A DNA stretch of 64,000 nucleotides, taken from assembly GCA_034769895.1 (NCBI GenBank), contig CM068369.1:151219574-151283573 (forward strand). The letters are read 5' to 3'. Under the pieces are notes generated by a model, which saw nothing but the letters and a program-made list of their open reading frames with translations, was not told the origin of the DNA and made no database searches. Position 1 is the stretch's first letter, and each line of letters opens with the position of its first letter. The stretch comes from Magicicada septendecula (taxonomy: Eukaryota; Arthropoda; Insecta; Hemiptera; Cicadidae). The translations under genes were made by a program, and so were the position numbers. Positions 23,508-35,168 of this stretch are shown here, one piece after another.

Positions 23508-25451
23508 GTAATGTTAAAATTTTGTTAAGGTAGGGAAGGCAAGGAAGTAATATTGATATCTTTTTGAATTGTAAACCATAGAGTTAATAAGGTAGCAAAA
23601 TAGTTAAAAAAACAATAGCAAATCAAAACCGAATTTTAGGCCAAACTCAACTTTTACCATATAATCAAGTCCAAAAGGAGAAATTAAATAAAGCTGTATA
23701 TAATTAGCAGAGATTAGTCAATTCAGAATAAAGATACTTAAATGTAATCATCACAAAAATACATAATAGTAAACGTAATGATCAGAAGATAAAATTAACT
23801 TTATTGGAAATGTGTAATATAATGCCTAACAGTGGACACAGTACAAATAAAATGTAAACAAATTGTTAAAGACAAGGAATAACGATGAAATAAGTAAAAT
23901 TATTTAAGGACAATGTTAACATAAAACGACTTGTAAACCATTTAATTTCTAATTATGTAAAAAATAATAAGGCCTATAAGAAATGTCAAAATATGTCAAT
24001 TTTAGGCTTATTTGTAACCAAATTAGGTCATATTGGGTATTAATTTATGTAAAATTAGAACAGGAATATTGCTAGGTACTTAAATTTTCATAAAATTAAC
24101 AAATAATTAAGTTATAGCCGTAAAATAGTAAAAAATGTTATATATTTCTATGAGATCAGATCTAAACTAAGACGAACAGCTGATTTCAGACAATGGGACA
24201 AGATGCCAAGATATTTCAGAAATTACTACATTAAACGACGACTTGAGTTGGCAGTTGATTGTTAAACGTGAACCTGAACGGATGAGAACGTACAGAAGGA
24301 AGATCCAAAAAATATAAATTATTTGAAAAAAATGAGGGTGTAACATAAAAAATTACTGCAGAGGTTATAAACCGAAAATTACTAAAAAATAACTTAAACA
24401 ATAACGAAGTGAAAAACGAATTTCAGTTATAATACGATCCAACACCAATGCACTAAGCATCATCCGCCATATTGAAATTATTAAATTAACACCAATTGCA
24501 TGGAATAACGAACTCGACCAGATTTGAACACTGAATACGACACAAATAATCCTGCACCAAACTACCTCGCCGAGTAGAAGAGAACACTACAACCAAGTAT
24601 CCAGAGGGACTACGTCATCGCTGAGGAAGATATCCACAATTATATTTGAGGGAGAAGGAAAACTTAGGAGTCGGCATGGTTGGCGAAAATCCGAAGTCGA
24701 TGGCCGCCATGTTTCCAATTTGCATAGCGAGCCGTACACAGCCACTTTGAATAAACGACGACGTGACGTCATGCACTGCTGAATGGTTCGAAAATTTCTT
24801 TATTAAATGACATTATTTTCAGAGATATGTTACTTTTACGTAATATTATTTAAGTTTTATTTAATTGTAAGTATTGTATCTTGTGACTTGCCCTTCTCTG
24901 ACTATTTCGACAGTTCAAAGAACTCTAATAATTAATTTTGTAATTTAATGTATTTGTCTAGTTGACACAATCGACCTGTGAGTTGAGTTTTAGCCGCAGC
25001 CATAGTCGATGTGCGAAAGATTGTCGCACCGCTTTTAAAATAAACATCAGAATTGTTTCTAAATACTCGTTTTCATGATTATTTGAGTTATTAAAATTAG
25101 TATATTTCATTCCTAATTTAATTTAGAAGTATTAAACGAAAGAAATCAAGAAGGAGAAGAAGAAGAAAAAGAGCTGAGCTAGAAGAGAATACACTTCGAC
25201 CCAGCTTGACATAATCGGATTAACACGGTGAAACAAATATTTCGTCACGAAGTCATACACAATTACTAATTCATAGTTTGATTAATTGAACAATAATAAT
25301 AATAAATAATAAAAATATTTAATTAAATAAAAAATTAAATAAATAAATAAATAAAAACTTTATTACAAAAATTTGTTTTAATAAATTAATAACTTAAATT
25401 TTTTTTATCAACATAAATTTTATTTGTAGTAAATCTTGTTTTATAACAATT

Positions 25452-25535
25452 TGGCTTTTCCAACGTGGAGCTTTATTTTAAACATCCATCACATAAATTT
25501 GTTTTATTACAATTTGGCGCTCACAACAGTGGGGC
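25452..25535 (+). promoter_or_regulatory. Two tRNA-Lys-like primer-binding-site motifs
   Basis: TGGCTTTTCCAACGTGGAGC at 25452 and TGGCGCTCACAACAGTGGGG at 25515 both resemble the TGGCGCCCAACGTGGGGC primer site that many LTR elements use with tRNA-Lys. They sit in two ~63-bp imperfect repeats, each preceded by TTTTATWACAATT. This would mark the right end of an LTR on the + strand. Confidence 0.45.
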
Positions 25536-25567
25536 ATAACATAAACACGAGCAAGTCGTGTTTTATT

Positions 25568-25606
<39 letters not shown>

Positions 25607-27443
25607 CGGTTCTAACATAGTTTTCTGTCAAGTACCTTGGAAATTACTTATCCAGAGCTTTCCACTGCATTGACTTGGGTGGAATTAATAATCGATTCTC
25701 TTGTTTGTTGAAATGAAATTTTTTAAAGTTAACAAAACCGAATTGCGTTATTCTGTTGGCGCTGTTAACCTCTCAAACGATTTTTCCCCGCAATGTAGTT
25801 TGATTGTGTAGTTTCACATTTGATGAATCTATTTGTTTAATTCAGACTAAACGTTATTCTTAGTTACTCTACACATAAGTTAACACAATATTTTAAATAT
25901 TATCACGATAGTAAACACAGCTGTATTGTAACACAGTTGAATTATAAAATTTTCATTTAATTTTATTTAATTCAATGTATTCAAATTTTTAATTAATTTT
26001 ATTTAATTAGTCAAATTTATCAAACTTCTACTTACTTTTAACAGACATTATACACATCAGTTTTCTCATAATTAAATTCTCTACAAAGTTAGTTAGAAAT
26101 TTTTATTTGTTTATTAACAAATTAAAGACGTTATATTATCCGAAATCTAAAAATGTGTGTTTTTCGACTCCAATTTTGTTTGTTTTACCTGTTTTTCTTA
26201 AAAACTAATTAAGATAGAGGTCTGGGACCTATTTTATTCAATTTGTCAGATCAAAAACTATAAGAAACCACCAAATTTATTCTTCAATTTGTACCCCACG
26301 AATTTCAGTATGGCGTCATTTTACCGTGGGGGCAGAAATCAGGGTGAACTGGTTCGCGAGCCGTAACTCGCTAACGAACCGTTTTTGGACGGTTTATATG
26401 CGCTTTTTTTCTTATGTTTAGCTATAGAATCAGGTTCCGAGAGATTGCCATGCAGTTTTGAATCACCCTATATATTAAGTGATAATAATTGAACTTAATT
26501 TTTTAAAAAATTGTGTCTAAAGTAGAAGTGTTAAAAATAGGATATTTTACAGCCAGTTATAGTTTACTAATAAAACTGTGACATAAATTGTTATTAAATA
26601 TTACATTTTAATTAAACATAATATAAATTAAATTATTTACAAGAAAGTTATTTTTTTGATTCTAAATGATGTGACATCAACGAAATACTATAACGAACAC
26701 GCTTACTATAACGAATATTAGCTTGCTATAACGAATATGAAAAAAAGAAAAACTTTAAAAGATTAAAACTAAAACATCCTAGTTTCTTCGTACTGAAAAC
26801 TTCATTAAAGAAGTTGCAACAAAGCTGTTTATTAGGTGTTACAGTTCGCGTGCTTCGGTAGGTATTCTTACCTCGCTTATCTTGGTACAGTGACGTATAT
26901 CGTGTAGCTAGAATATGCTTACGTAATTATGTCATGCAGACGTCGAGCGAACTTGTCGCAGACATTTATTTAAAATAAATTTACTGGCGTGTAGTTATAA
27001 GTGATGTGTCGAGTGCGATGTTGTGCATACTGTACGATCGATTTAACTGAAAAAAGTAACTTAATATTTCCTTGCGCGACGCACGAGACTAGACAACTGT
27101 AACACACTGTTTATAATGTGAGCAGTACGAAGTCAGTAAATGTAAATGTAGCCTTGTAGGGTTAAAAGTACCACTATATACAACACACAGTGAAAAAACA
27201 ATAATGTTGATCATAGTGTATTCTCATTAAGCAACATTAGAACTAGTAGATATCAGATATCAGATATTTTTGAATATAATTAATGAAACTGTCAAGATTA
27301 TTTATTTATCGTAATTACTGCTTGAAATCCTATTTATTTTACTATTGTAAATACTTCAGTATAAATTATTCATCTGCAGCAAAGTAGCAACATATTATAT
27401 TAAGTACACGTCATACTTTTCTTCCTCGCTCTCACCCCCTTAC

Positions 27444-27448
<5 letters not shown>
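25536..27448. other. Noncoding region, no gene seen
   Basis: Begins with an (AT)n tract at 25571-25604. A repeat-like segment around 26320-26475 ends in CACCCTATATATTA, a style of ending seen in many insect interspersed repeats, and contains a small hairpin at 26350-26380. The rest is AT-rich without supportable frames. Confidence 0.5.
25571..25604 (+). repeat. (AT)n microsatellite
   Basis: Seventeen AT units. Confidence 0.95.

Positions 27449-27530
<82 letters not shown>
27449..27530 (+). repeat. (TC)n / GAGA microsatellite
   Basis: About 41 uninterrupted TC units, reading GAGAGA on the other strand. In insects such tracts bind GAGA factor at heat-shock and other promoters; here it lies about 285-365 bp upstream of a predicted start site. 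Confidence 0.95.
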
Positions 27531-27532
<2 letters not shown>

Positions 27533-27593
27533 TTATGTATCTCTGTCTCATCACTCTCTTTCTCAACTGTATACTAGATTATAAAATTATATA

Positions 27594-27820
27594 ATTCTAG
27601 AAAAGTTTCTGTAACTATGTATACTAACATATAAAGTATAGTTACGTAATTACAGAACGTTCTCGAACAATGGAGAGTGTTGTTCTACGCGCTTATTGCG
27701 TGTTTCTGCCAAGGCCGCACTGAAGTATCCTCTAGAGTTTTCGAGTGCTTGTTAAGGAGGCATATTATAAAACCCTGCAGCCTATAAATACACAACAGCT
27801 GCCGCTTAGTTTTCAGTTTA
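27594..27820 (+). promoter_or_regulatory. Heat-shock-like promoter without a recognised gene
   Basis: A three-unit heat-shock element with correct phasing lies at 27655-27667 (GAAcgTTCtcGAA). A second site at 27595-27609 has TTCtaGAA followed by an off-phase TTC. TATAAATA at 27783-27790 and the initiator TCAGTT at 27813-27818 are 32 bp apart, the standard insect spacing. A GAGAG motif at about 27673 and the (TC)n tract upstream add to the resemblance to insect hsp promoters. Downstream, the first ATG (27820) opens only 19 codons and the next (28126) 33 codons; no chaperone sequence follows. Architecture is seen directly; heat responsiveness is inferred. Confidence 0.5.
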
Positions 27821-28181
27821 TGTCGGGAAATTTATTGAGTGCGTCTCAAGTTAGCCTATATCTTAGTGATTATTATTAGAGTGGTTATTAGTGAAAAGTG
27901 ATTATTGTGCGGGACTCTATTAGTTGATATTATTACGTGTGGACCAATTTGATTTGAATTATTGTACGAGTATAATCTTGTTGAATGATTTGTTCATTAC
28001 AAACTGTTATTTGTGATTAATTAAAGCTAGTGATTAGTAACTTCATTGGTGTCTGTATTTTGTTTTCCACTGTACAATACGACAATCAGTGAGACCGTAA
28101 AAACACTATAAAGTTCACTGTTAAAATGATTATTATCAGATCAGCCGGGCTGCTAGGCCGCGGTCTACAGTTGTTATTATT
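27821..28181 (+). other. Probable untranslated leader downstream of the promoter
   Basis: Contains only very short frames. The sequence is T-rich with GTGATTATT-like motifs. It could be a long 5' untranslated region whose coding part is lost or lies outside, or a noncoding transcript. Confidence 0.3.
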
Positions 28182-28224
28182 GACAAACGCTTTGGCCCCA
28201 CCATCGGAAGCCATCATCAGTGTC
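28182..28224 (-). ncRNA. Degenerate hammerhead-like / Penelope-type motif
   Basis: On the minus strand the segment reads CACTGATGATGGC, a loop, then GGGGCCAAAGCGTTTGTC. The CTGATGA core followed by a GGC/GCC stem and a GTC resembles the minimal hammerhead ribozymes in Penelope-like retroelements. The conserved GAAA after stem II is altered (AAAGC), so cleavage is doubtful. No Penelope RT was found nearby. Confidence 0.25.
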
Positions 28225-29599
28225 TAGATTGGCACGGTGTCCGCAAATTCACCTCAGAGACTAGGTAGAGAATATGTGTTTTGCCTGAGAACCCCAAGAA
28301 TTTGCATATAGTGTTTATTATTAATATTATATAATTACATATAACTTACATTGGAACTTTACAGTTCGTAAAAAACTACTGTTAATTTCTTGAAATGTTA
28401 CTGACTTAATGATATTTAGATTTATTAACATGGAGGAAATAATTTTAAGTCTTGGATGGAAAGTAAATCCAATTGTGAACTGGGCCTACTACTACTTCAA
28501 TATCGTGAATGTTATTTCTTCTTTGAGGAGTGAAAGAAGCAAGTCTGGTCAGCACAGAAAGTTGTGCAATTTGATGATAATATTTAACATTAATCTTTGT
28601 GGGGAAGTATAATAGTTATGAAACACAAAAAATGCGTACTTTGAGTAAGATTTAAATATTGCAAATATTAACTGTATTTTTATAACATAAGTATAGTTAA
28701 TACTAATCGACTAAAATAGATAATAGATCTAAAATATATGTCATAATTTGACAATGTAACCATAATTTGCCTCACCCATTGAACTTTTTATCGTGATTCC
28801 TAGCCTCCTGTTTTTGCTAGTAAATTCTGAAATACATTTGTGCTAAACTGTCAATGTAAAGAGACTTGAAAAAAATTACAGAAATCTTTGTATCATAATT
28901 TTGACATTAAGTGGAATCCCTATTATTATCCATGTATAGAACTTGCCACGACAGGTTGGCTAAGGGCCTAATGATTTTAGCTACAAACAAATTATGTTGC
29001 TCATATATATTTGAACATATATATATTTATATATATAGATCAAATACGAATTATGTTTCCAAAATTTGTTTGACATTAAACTCTTCTCCTTTGCTGTACC
29101 TTCAGGTTCGAAGAGTTGTGATATTGTGGATGTAATGTTGAATCCGGCTTTCTATCGGTGTTGAAATTCCGTTGGCGTCATTCAAACTAGTTACCTTGGT
29201 GGGACGGTTGTTGGCAAGATATTTACACCCTGTAATTTATCATATTGAACGTAGGTTAACTTAAGTAAGGAATATTTTTAAAGAGTTAGCGAACTTGATT
29301 TTCCTAGATGACTTTTACGGTTAAGATAATGAAATGGTTCATAGAAAATAACAATTTAGGAATAGGAGTGCCAATAAGAATGATCATTATACTAAGGATC
29401 ATCATTTCCAATAAGGATTCCCATTATACTGGGTTTAATGATCACTTCATATAAACCATGTTTAACGTTTATAATATTCTTAACATGAAGATCAAGAAGT
29501 AATGAAACGACGTTCCTTGGTCCTTGTGCAACTGAAAAGTGACATTATTCAATCCTGTGTAGGCCTATTTTTAAATTTTTAATTTTAGTAGTTACACTC
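28225..29599. other. Noncoding, nothing recognised
   Basis: Short frames at 28409-28612 and 28911-29135 have no recognisable domain and cross AT repeats. I see no signals worth naming. Confidence 0.55.
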
Positions 29600-29935
29600 A
29601 CTAACGTCGGACTAAGCAAGGTCTGTATCTATGGAATGAAGAATTGAAGTGCCCAATCCAGAAGAAAAAGGCACTTGTTTAAAATATTTGTCAGATCTAA
29701 ACGAATATAATACATAGAGGAGGCAAACAAAATCCTTAGTCAAAAGAACTCACAAGGAAAACTGGGAGAGATATGTGTCCAGCATTGAAAATAATGTACA
29801 TGGACTTCAAAATGCAGCCTACAAAATTTTAAAACATTTAAATAGGGATGAGAAATATGCAACCAATATTGTAACGAAGTTATGTCTGCCTTCTTTAAAG
29901 CCCCGCGATGGAAGCCAATCTGTAACGAAGCGTTT
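29600..29935 (+). pseudogene. LINE fragment between endonuclease and RT
   Basis: The frame at 29775-30044 and its upstream continuation contain VKRTHKENWERYVSSIENN, VHGLQNAAYKILKHLNRDEK and, further upstream in a broken frame, WNEELKCPIQKKKALV. This is the linker that insect LINEs carry between the endonuclease and the reverse transcriptase. Frame changes near 29690 and stops near 29683 and 29699 break it. It could derive from the same family as the 19925-20935 element, whose middle part is missing. Confidence 0.6.
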
Positions 29936-30098
29936 GAGTCATCTCTGTAAAAGACGTGAATATGGTATTGTATGTGTTAGTGCGTTCGTCTCGCACTGGG
30001 GTCGTTACATCTATTTTGTAACGATGTCCGTAGCGTTGCGGTAATTACCAGTACAACACAGCAGTAACCTTACCTGTTCTTATATAGGGGTCTGTTAA

Positions 30099-30113
30099 TC
30101 CCGGGTGGCGCCA
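30099..30113 (-). promoter_or_regulatory. Primer-binding-site-like motif, minus strand
   Basis: The minus strand reads TGGCGCCACCCGGGA from 30113 to 30099, preceded by AAACAATT. This is the style of an LTR-element primer site, so an LTR may lie to its right (from about 30117 upward) on the minus strand. Confidence 0.4.
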
Positions 30114-30116
30114 AAT

Positions 30117-33100
30117 TGTTTATTAAAACAATTAAACTTATTAATTATTATCTTAATTTGGTGTTCTCAGCTATGACGGTCGGGGCGTTCAAATAATTCC
30201 AGCTCGTTCAGCCTTCCGAATCGTGTAGGTAGTTGTACTAATTGCAACTTGAGCGCTGATCGTCAAATCTAGCTTTCGTAAACGAACACAAGTAATATAA
30301 TGCACTCCCTATGAAATAATAACAACGGTTACTCCCTGTACTAGTTATTTTAATGTTTGATAAGTAATATTTTCAATTTTGACAATTAAATTATGTTAGT
30401 TGATTAACAACTTTGCACCGACTTTTTACATGAAACAATTATTCTCAGGATGACGAATCGATTAAGGAAAGATATATTCACATTAGCATGGCTGCGGAAC
30501 GTTTAGTTTTTATAATTAATTTTGTTCCAAAATCGGTGGATTCTTTTGATTACAAGGCAAAGAATTCCTATGATTACAATAAAAGTATTTTACCTTATTC
30601 TAAGTGTACATAAATAATAAGGTGTGTGGTTAGAATCTGTTCTGTAGTGTCGTTAAATGTGTTTCGAAAGTTCGTATTTAAACAATAGGTTAGATTTTAT
30701 GTTAACAAATTTTCAGTGTGTTTATTTTTTTTAATTAATCTTTGAAAGAGAATATTCGGCTTAGAGTGAGATCAAATTACTTTTAGTAAAATTTAGAGTG
30801 ATTTTATTTTTTAGAAATAAGGTAATTCAATTGTACTTAACACATCAGCATGACTTGGTGTTTTCATTCATTGGGTCGGAAGAGGATTGGGCTGCAATAG
30901 TTTCTATTTTCATGAATCTTTGGACTTAAGTAGGTCTGGCGTCCTTTTCATCTAGGATGTGGTCATAATTTTCTTTTATTTTTTCTGTTTTATGGTCCTT
31001 GGTCTTTAGTTGACTGCTCCAATGGTTCGTCTGCTTCTTATTCAGTCATGGTTTTGAATTTCGTTCACTGTTTTACATTATTTAATTAAAAATCGGTCTT
31101 CCAAAATTCGGCTTCTGTCCTGGTAGAATGACGCTTTTCGAGTAACGATATTCAACGGTAATTTTCGTCACCAACGTCCGTTTCTATGGTTACCAATATG
31201 ATTGGCTTAGATTGACATAAATCCATTGTTATCAAAATTTGAATTCTTTTCAAAATCCTAGTATATCTTCTGATTGCTGTTATTCCTCTATTTTCCTTCC
31301 TAAGCATTAAATATTGTCACTATAGTATGTATTTCCTTTCATAAATTAATTTGATACCCCACAAGTTTGGGTTATTTTAGGTTTTACGTTTTTAGAATTA
31401 TTTTAATACTTCTTAATTACATTTCTTTTTGAATTCAAATGCTTATTATAATATTTGGTCTTAAAAATGATTTACAATTTATCCTTGGTGAGTCATTTGC
31501 CTCGGATTTACTAATTTCTTTGGTAATTTGTTATAATTTGTAGTTGTTTGTTTCTGACAGTTAGGCATTTTCATAGGCCTAAGTAGCCATTATGGTATTT
31601 GACTTATTTCATTTAAATTACATCTCATTTTAGCCTAATGGGCTTTATTTTGTTATTATAATTGGTTGTGTTACTTATTGTTGTGTTTTGGGTCTGTTCA
31701 TGTGTTATTATTTTGTCACTATTATTGTGTACATAATGGTTTACTATCTGGTTTCCTCGTTTTCTAGTCATACATTTCTTTACTTTTTTACTTATTTAAT
31801 TTGCCAATAATAACAATGTGGCTATTATTTACTATTTTTTGATCTTATTAAATACAATATCTAGGCCTATGGTCTGCATAATTCTTCCAGCCATATCCAA
31901 ATCATAAATTATTATTTAACAATTATTTGCTAATCCTTGTTTAAAATTCATCTTATTTTATATCATTTTTTGTGTGATAAACAACATCACTTTTTATGAA
32001 CTTTATAACGATCCCTTATAATATGGGTGTTTATTGATTTGTTTTAACTCCTTAATTTTTTAAACAATCTTTACTTTCCCTCCATGTTAACACAATCTGG
32101 TTTTCCTTTCAGGGTATTCTCCCTTTTAATTATCATTGCATTCATTTAAATTTAACAATAACATTCTTTCTTAACTAAATACTGTCTTCATCACTTTTCA
32201 GCGTTCATTATACCTTAATTAACTGTTTATACTTACTATTATTCTTAATTACTAATATTGTTCACTTTTAATTATTTAGTGTTTCCTTTGGATTTATTAA
32301 GTGTTTATGCTTTTATCCTTCACTATTTTTCCACTATACTAACATTCTTTATTTTACACTATTCTCATTTAATCATCACCTTCACTTTTAAATTATTTAT
32401 AGTTTATTATAATCTAAATAGTGTACTTTCTTTATCACTACACTTTGGGGTTTTTACACTTTCATTTTGCACTTCCCAAATGTTTTTGTTGTTAAGTGTT
32501 TCTAAATGGGTAATCCCTCTAATTACTATCTCACTACCGTACTATCTCTTTCATTACAATATATCATTAATAATATTAACAATTTTATGTCTTTATATTT
32601 CTATCATTACATCTTACTCTAATTTGTGGGTTAGTTTGCTTTATTATATTTAACATTGTATAATTGGGTTTCTTTCAATTGTCATTTACTTTTTGTCCAT
32701 TAATGGATAATAACATTTACTTTTTTCTCATAGGTTAATTATTGGTCTTTTTTCCAATATTACATTTGAGTGTATTATTTCTCCTGCTCATATTCTTTAT
32801 TACTTGTTTGTGTATTATCATTGGTTTTCATTTTTATTTATTTCCCTTCATCTTGGGTTTGTTTCTTTTTCATTTCCCTCCTTCTTCATTTTCATTGTAT
32901 TTGGTTAACACCTTGGTTTTCCACCTTCTCCTTTGGGTTCATTTTAACATGTTACATTGAGTCATTCAACTCCTTCAATTTGTTTCATTTTTGTTTGGTT
33001 TCGGTTTTTTCCCTTCTTCATTTTGTTTGGGGCAATCACTTTCTTCTTTGGTTTTATTTTTGTTTGTTTTTTGTGATTCCCTTCTTCTTCTGTTTCCCTT

Positions 33101-33135
33101 TGTTGGGTCAATCACTTGGGTTAGGTCATGTCGTC
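30117..33135. mobile_element. T-rich block, candidate minus-strand LTR
   Basis: No gene. The + strand is very T-rich, especially 31900-33130, with long runs of TTTC/TTTG. This yields hydrophobic Phe/Leu-rich frames (32258-32653, 32742-33144) that I regard as compositional. It starts beside a minus-strand primer-like site and its composition mirrors the A-rich blocks at 22611 and 61927. The noncoding LTR element at 33140 is inserted into it, and 72 bp of similar sequence resumes at 38889-38960. Confidence 0.3.
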
Positions 33136-33139
33136 GTTT
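33136..33139 (+). repeat. Candidate 4-bp target-site duplication, left
   Basis: GTTT, repeated at 38889-38892 directly after the right LTR. Four bases is a common duplication length for LTR elements but is short enough to match by chance. Confidence 0.5.
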
Positions 33140-34756
33140 TATAACCTCTTCTCTTGAGTTATAACAGAGGGAACCCAAAGTAATTGGTTCGGCCAATTAC
33201 TTCAGGCTGCCTTATTCGGGACGAGCTGAAATTTAAACAGAACAACACACAGTAAATATAAAAGGAATCACGGAAGGGAAAACTGTTGATTTATGTACTC
33301 AGTATATGTGTGCAACAAGAAGATTTCCCTTTATTAAACATTTAAAATAAAACAAATGACATTTACTCAAAAACAGATCCCATTACATTATTAATTAAAT
33401 TATTAACTTGTTTAAATTGCTTTATATAGACTGTGGGATCACAACAAATTATATTTAGCTTTTCCCCGGATCCGGGTAACCATTTGGTATTTAGTCTTTA
33501 AACTTTAAAAATTAATTATATTCAATTCAAGATATTAGCTTGCAAGACTGTTACTTTTACTTTTACTTTTACTTTTAAGTTTCATTATTATTCCATTTGA
33601 AGAATGGTATTAATTATACTACGATACGTTAAAATCTAAACTGTTACAATTGCAAGAAGCCTGAATAGTTACAATTAAATTCTTAGATTTAAATTTTTAT
33701 ATTCTTATAAAGTCAATCGTCTCTGAAAGTCTCTTTAAGAGAGTATTGTGTTACAGTTACTATTATTATTATTCCTCGATAGACGTGCTATCGAGTCACC
33801 TTTAATTTGGGATGTAGAAGTCTCCTCCATATGGTTACATCTTGGGAATCCTAAGAGCGTCGTCCTCGTCTAGGTCTGGTCTCAGTTGTTCACGGCTTAA
33901 ACGTCTGCAGGATAGAGTGGGCCTTCTACACAGGTACTAGTTGATTCTCAGAAGTCTCGAACTGCATTATCGGTCGGGTCTACTAGAGTTGTAATTCTGA
34001 TGATTCATGTCTCCAGGCAGGATGTTGTGGAGAGTCGTCAATCGGAGAAGATAGCTGTTATAGTTATTAACACTCGTACTATTGGTTGTCACATATTTCT
34101 TCTTGTTACAACGTTTTTTTAATTTTTCTTTCCCTTAACGTTACATATTACACTCTTTTGTAGCAGTTAGTAAAATACATAAGAATTAATCCAAACTAAT
34201 AACCAATCACATAACATTTCAACAGAGCATTTCGCTCGTGCGTGTGCACTGCTTGGAGTCGTCATAGCGAGAGAGAGATTTTTCGTACGCTACACTGGTA
34301 CAGGACAATAGATAGTGGGGTGTTTATTCCGCGAGAATATAGTCCCGGTCTCTCTCTAAATAAAACTTTTTTATTTATACAAACTATCGCTAGATAAAAA
34401 TACATCATTTAAATTAGTTGTTTTCGTGACTACCTGTGTCTTCAGATTCTTTAATTATTAACATTATTTTTCTATATTATTTTAATTACAGAAGACTCGG
34501 TAAACATGTCGAGTCCGGTATCAACAGGTAGGCGCCTGATAACAAGCAAAGGGTTAAATGCGACAATAATAATTATTTACAATATGTCTTTTCTTTACCG
34601 TTTCTTTGCCCTTATTAATTACTACTTCCATTCACACTTAGTACCTACATGTTTTTTATTATCATTGTGAGATTTAAATGGTTAATTGTTCGCAACTTAA
34701 AATTTTTTTATTTCTTTATTTATTTTTTTTTAATTGTCACAATTTAAATCGTCACA
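33140..34756 (-). mobile_element. LTR (3' in minus orientation) of noncoding element
   Basis: A 1617-bp sequence repeated at 37275-38888 with roughly 99% identity by eye. Read on the minus strand it starts TGTGACGATTTAAATTGTGA and ends GAAGAGGTTATA. On the minus strand it is preceded by the purine-rich AAAGAGGCGGAGTA, a good polypurine tract. It contains four ACTTTT-type units near 33550 and a near-terminal inverted repeat (TTATAAC/GTTATAA) at 33139-33165. The end is not the usual CA. Confidence 0.7.
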
Positions 34757-35168
34757 TACTCCGCCTCTTTACCAACACCGACACCGGAAAATTTGGTTAG
34801 ATACGTACCGAGAGTATGCTTGGGGAGTACAGTGTGAAATTTCTTATTATTATCATTATTTATTATTATTCTCTTTTATTATTATTACTGCACAGTTCGT
34901 TTGTTTTAAATTCTCTTTAAATGATCTAGTTCTCATTTAAATGTTCCTTCTCCGTGAAATTCCCTTTTTCTCACTTCTTACAGTACTAACTTATAATACT
35001 AATTTCCCTAATTTCAGCAACTCACAATATCGTGGCCCGACTGACATCAGCTTACTCTAACACTACAGGTTAGCTTTCAGCATTCATAAATGATCTCTTG
35101 CCTCTCTTGGCTCATCATTATCCTTTTCAGCCGGCGCCGTTGTGACTCGTTACTTAACATGTATATAA
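34492..35168 (+). other. Possible three-exon mini reading frame
   Basis: Candidate exons at 34492-34527, 35018-35068 and 35131-35168 are bounded by AG...GT. Exon 1 has an ATG at 34506 and ends CAG|GTAGGC. The intron before exon 2 has a consensus TACTAAC branch site at 34984-34990 and ends TTTCAG. Exon 2 is 51 nt, phase 1 to phase 1, and open. The intron before exon 3 is 62 nt and ends TCCTTTTCAG. Joined, they give a 36-residue frame (starts MSSPVST, middle THNIVARLTSAYSNTT, end VVTRYLTCI) with a TAA at 35166-35168. It lies antisense to the LTR element. Exon 1 is duplicated in the other LTR at about 38626-38661. I recognise no family. Confidence 0.25.

Larger units (their letters stand above)
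22611..25512 (+). mobile_element. A-rich block, candidate giant LTR
   Basis: No coding capacity. The block begins AGTAGCATAACAGAA (compare TGTAACGTCACAGAA at the array LTR starts and TGTAGCGTGACAGAA at 61927). It is strongly A-rich on the + strand, turns GC-richer near 24450-24780, and ends just before a tRNA-Lys-like primer site at 25515. It shares CGCCATATTGAA (about 24470) with the extra part of array LTR c (about 56982). Taken together this could be a ~2.9-kb LTR of a relative of the array element. No second copy is in the window, so this remains inference. Confidence 0.35.

Noticed and set aside
32258..33196. Hydrophobic frames resembling membrane proteins
   Set aside because: Phe/Leu content follows from extreme T richness; no conserved motif and several overlapping frames are equally open.
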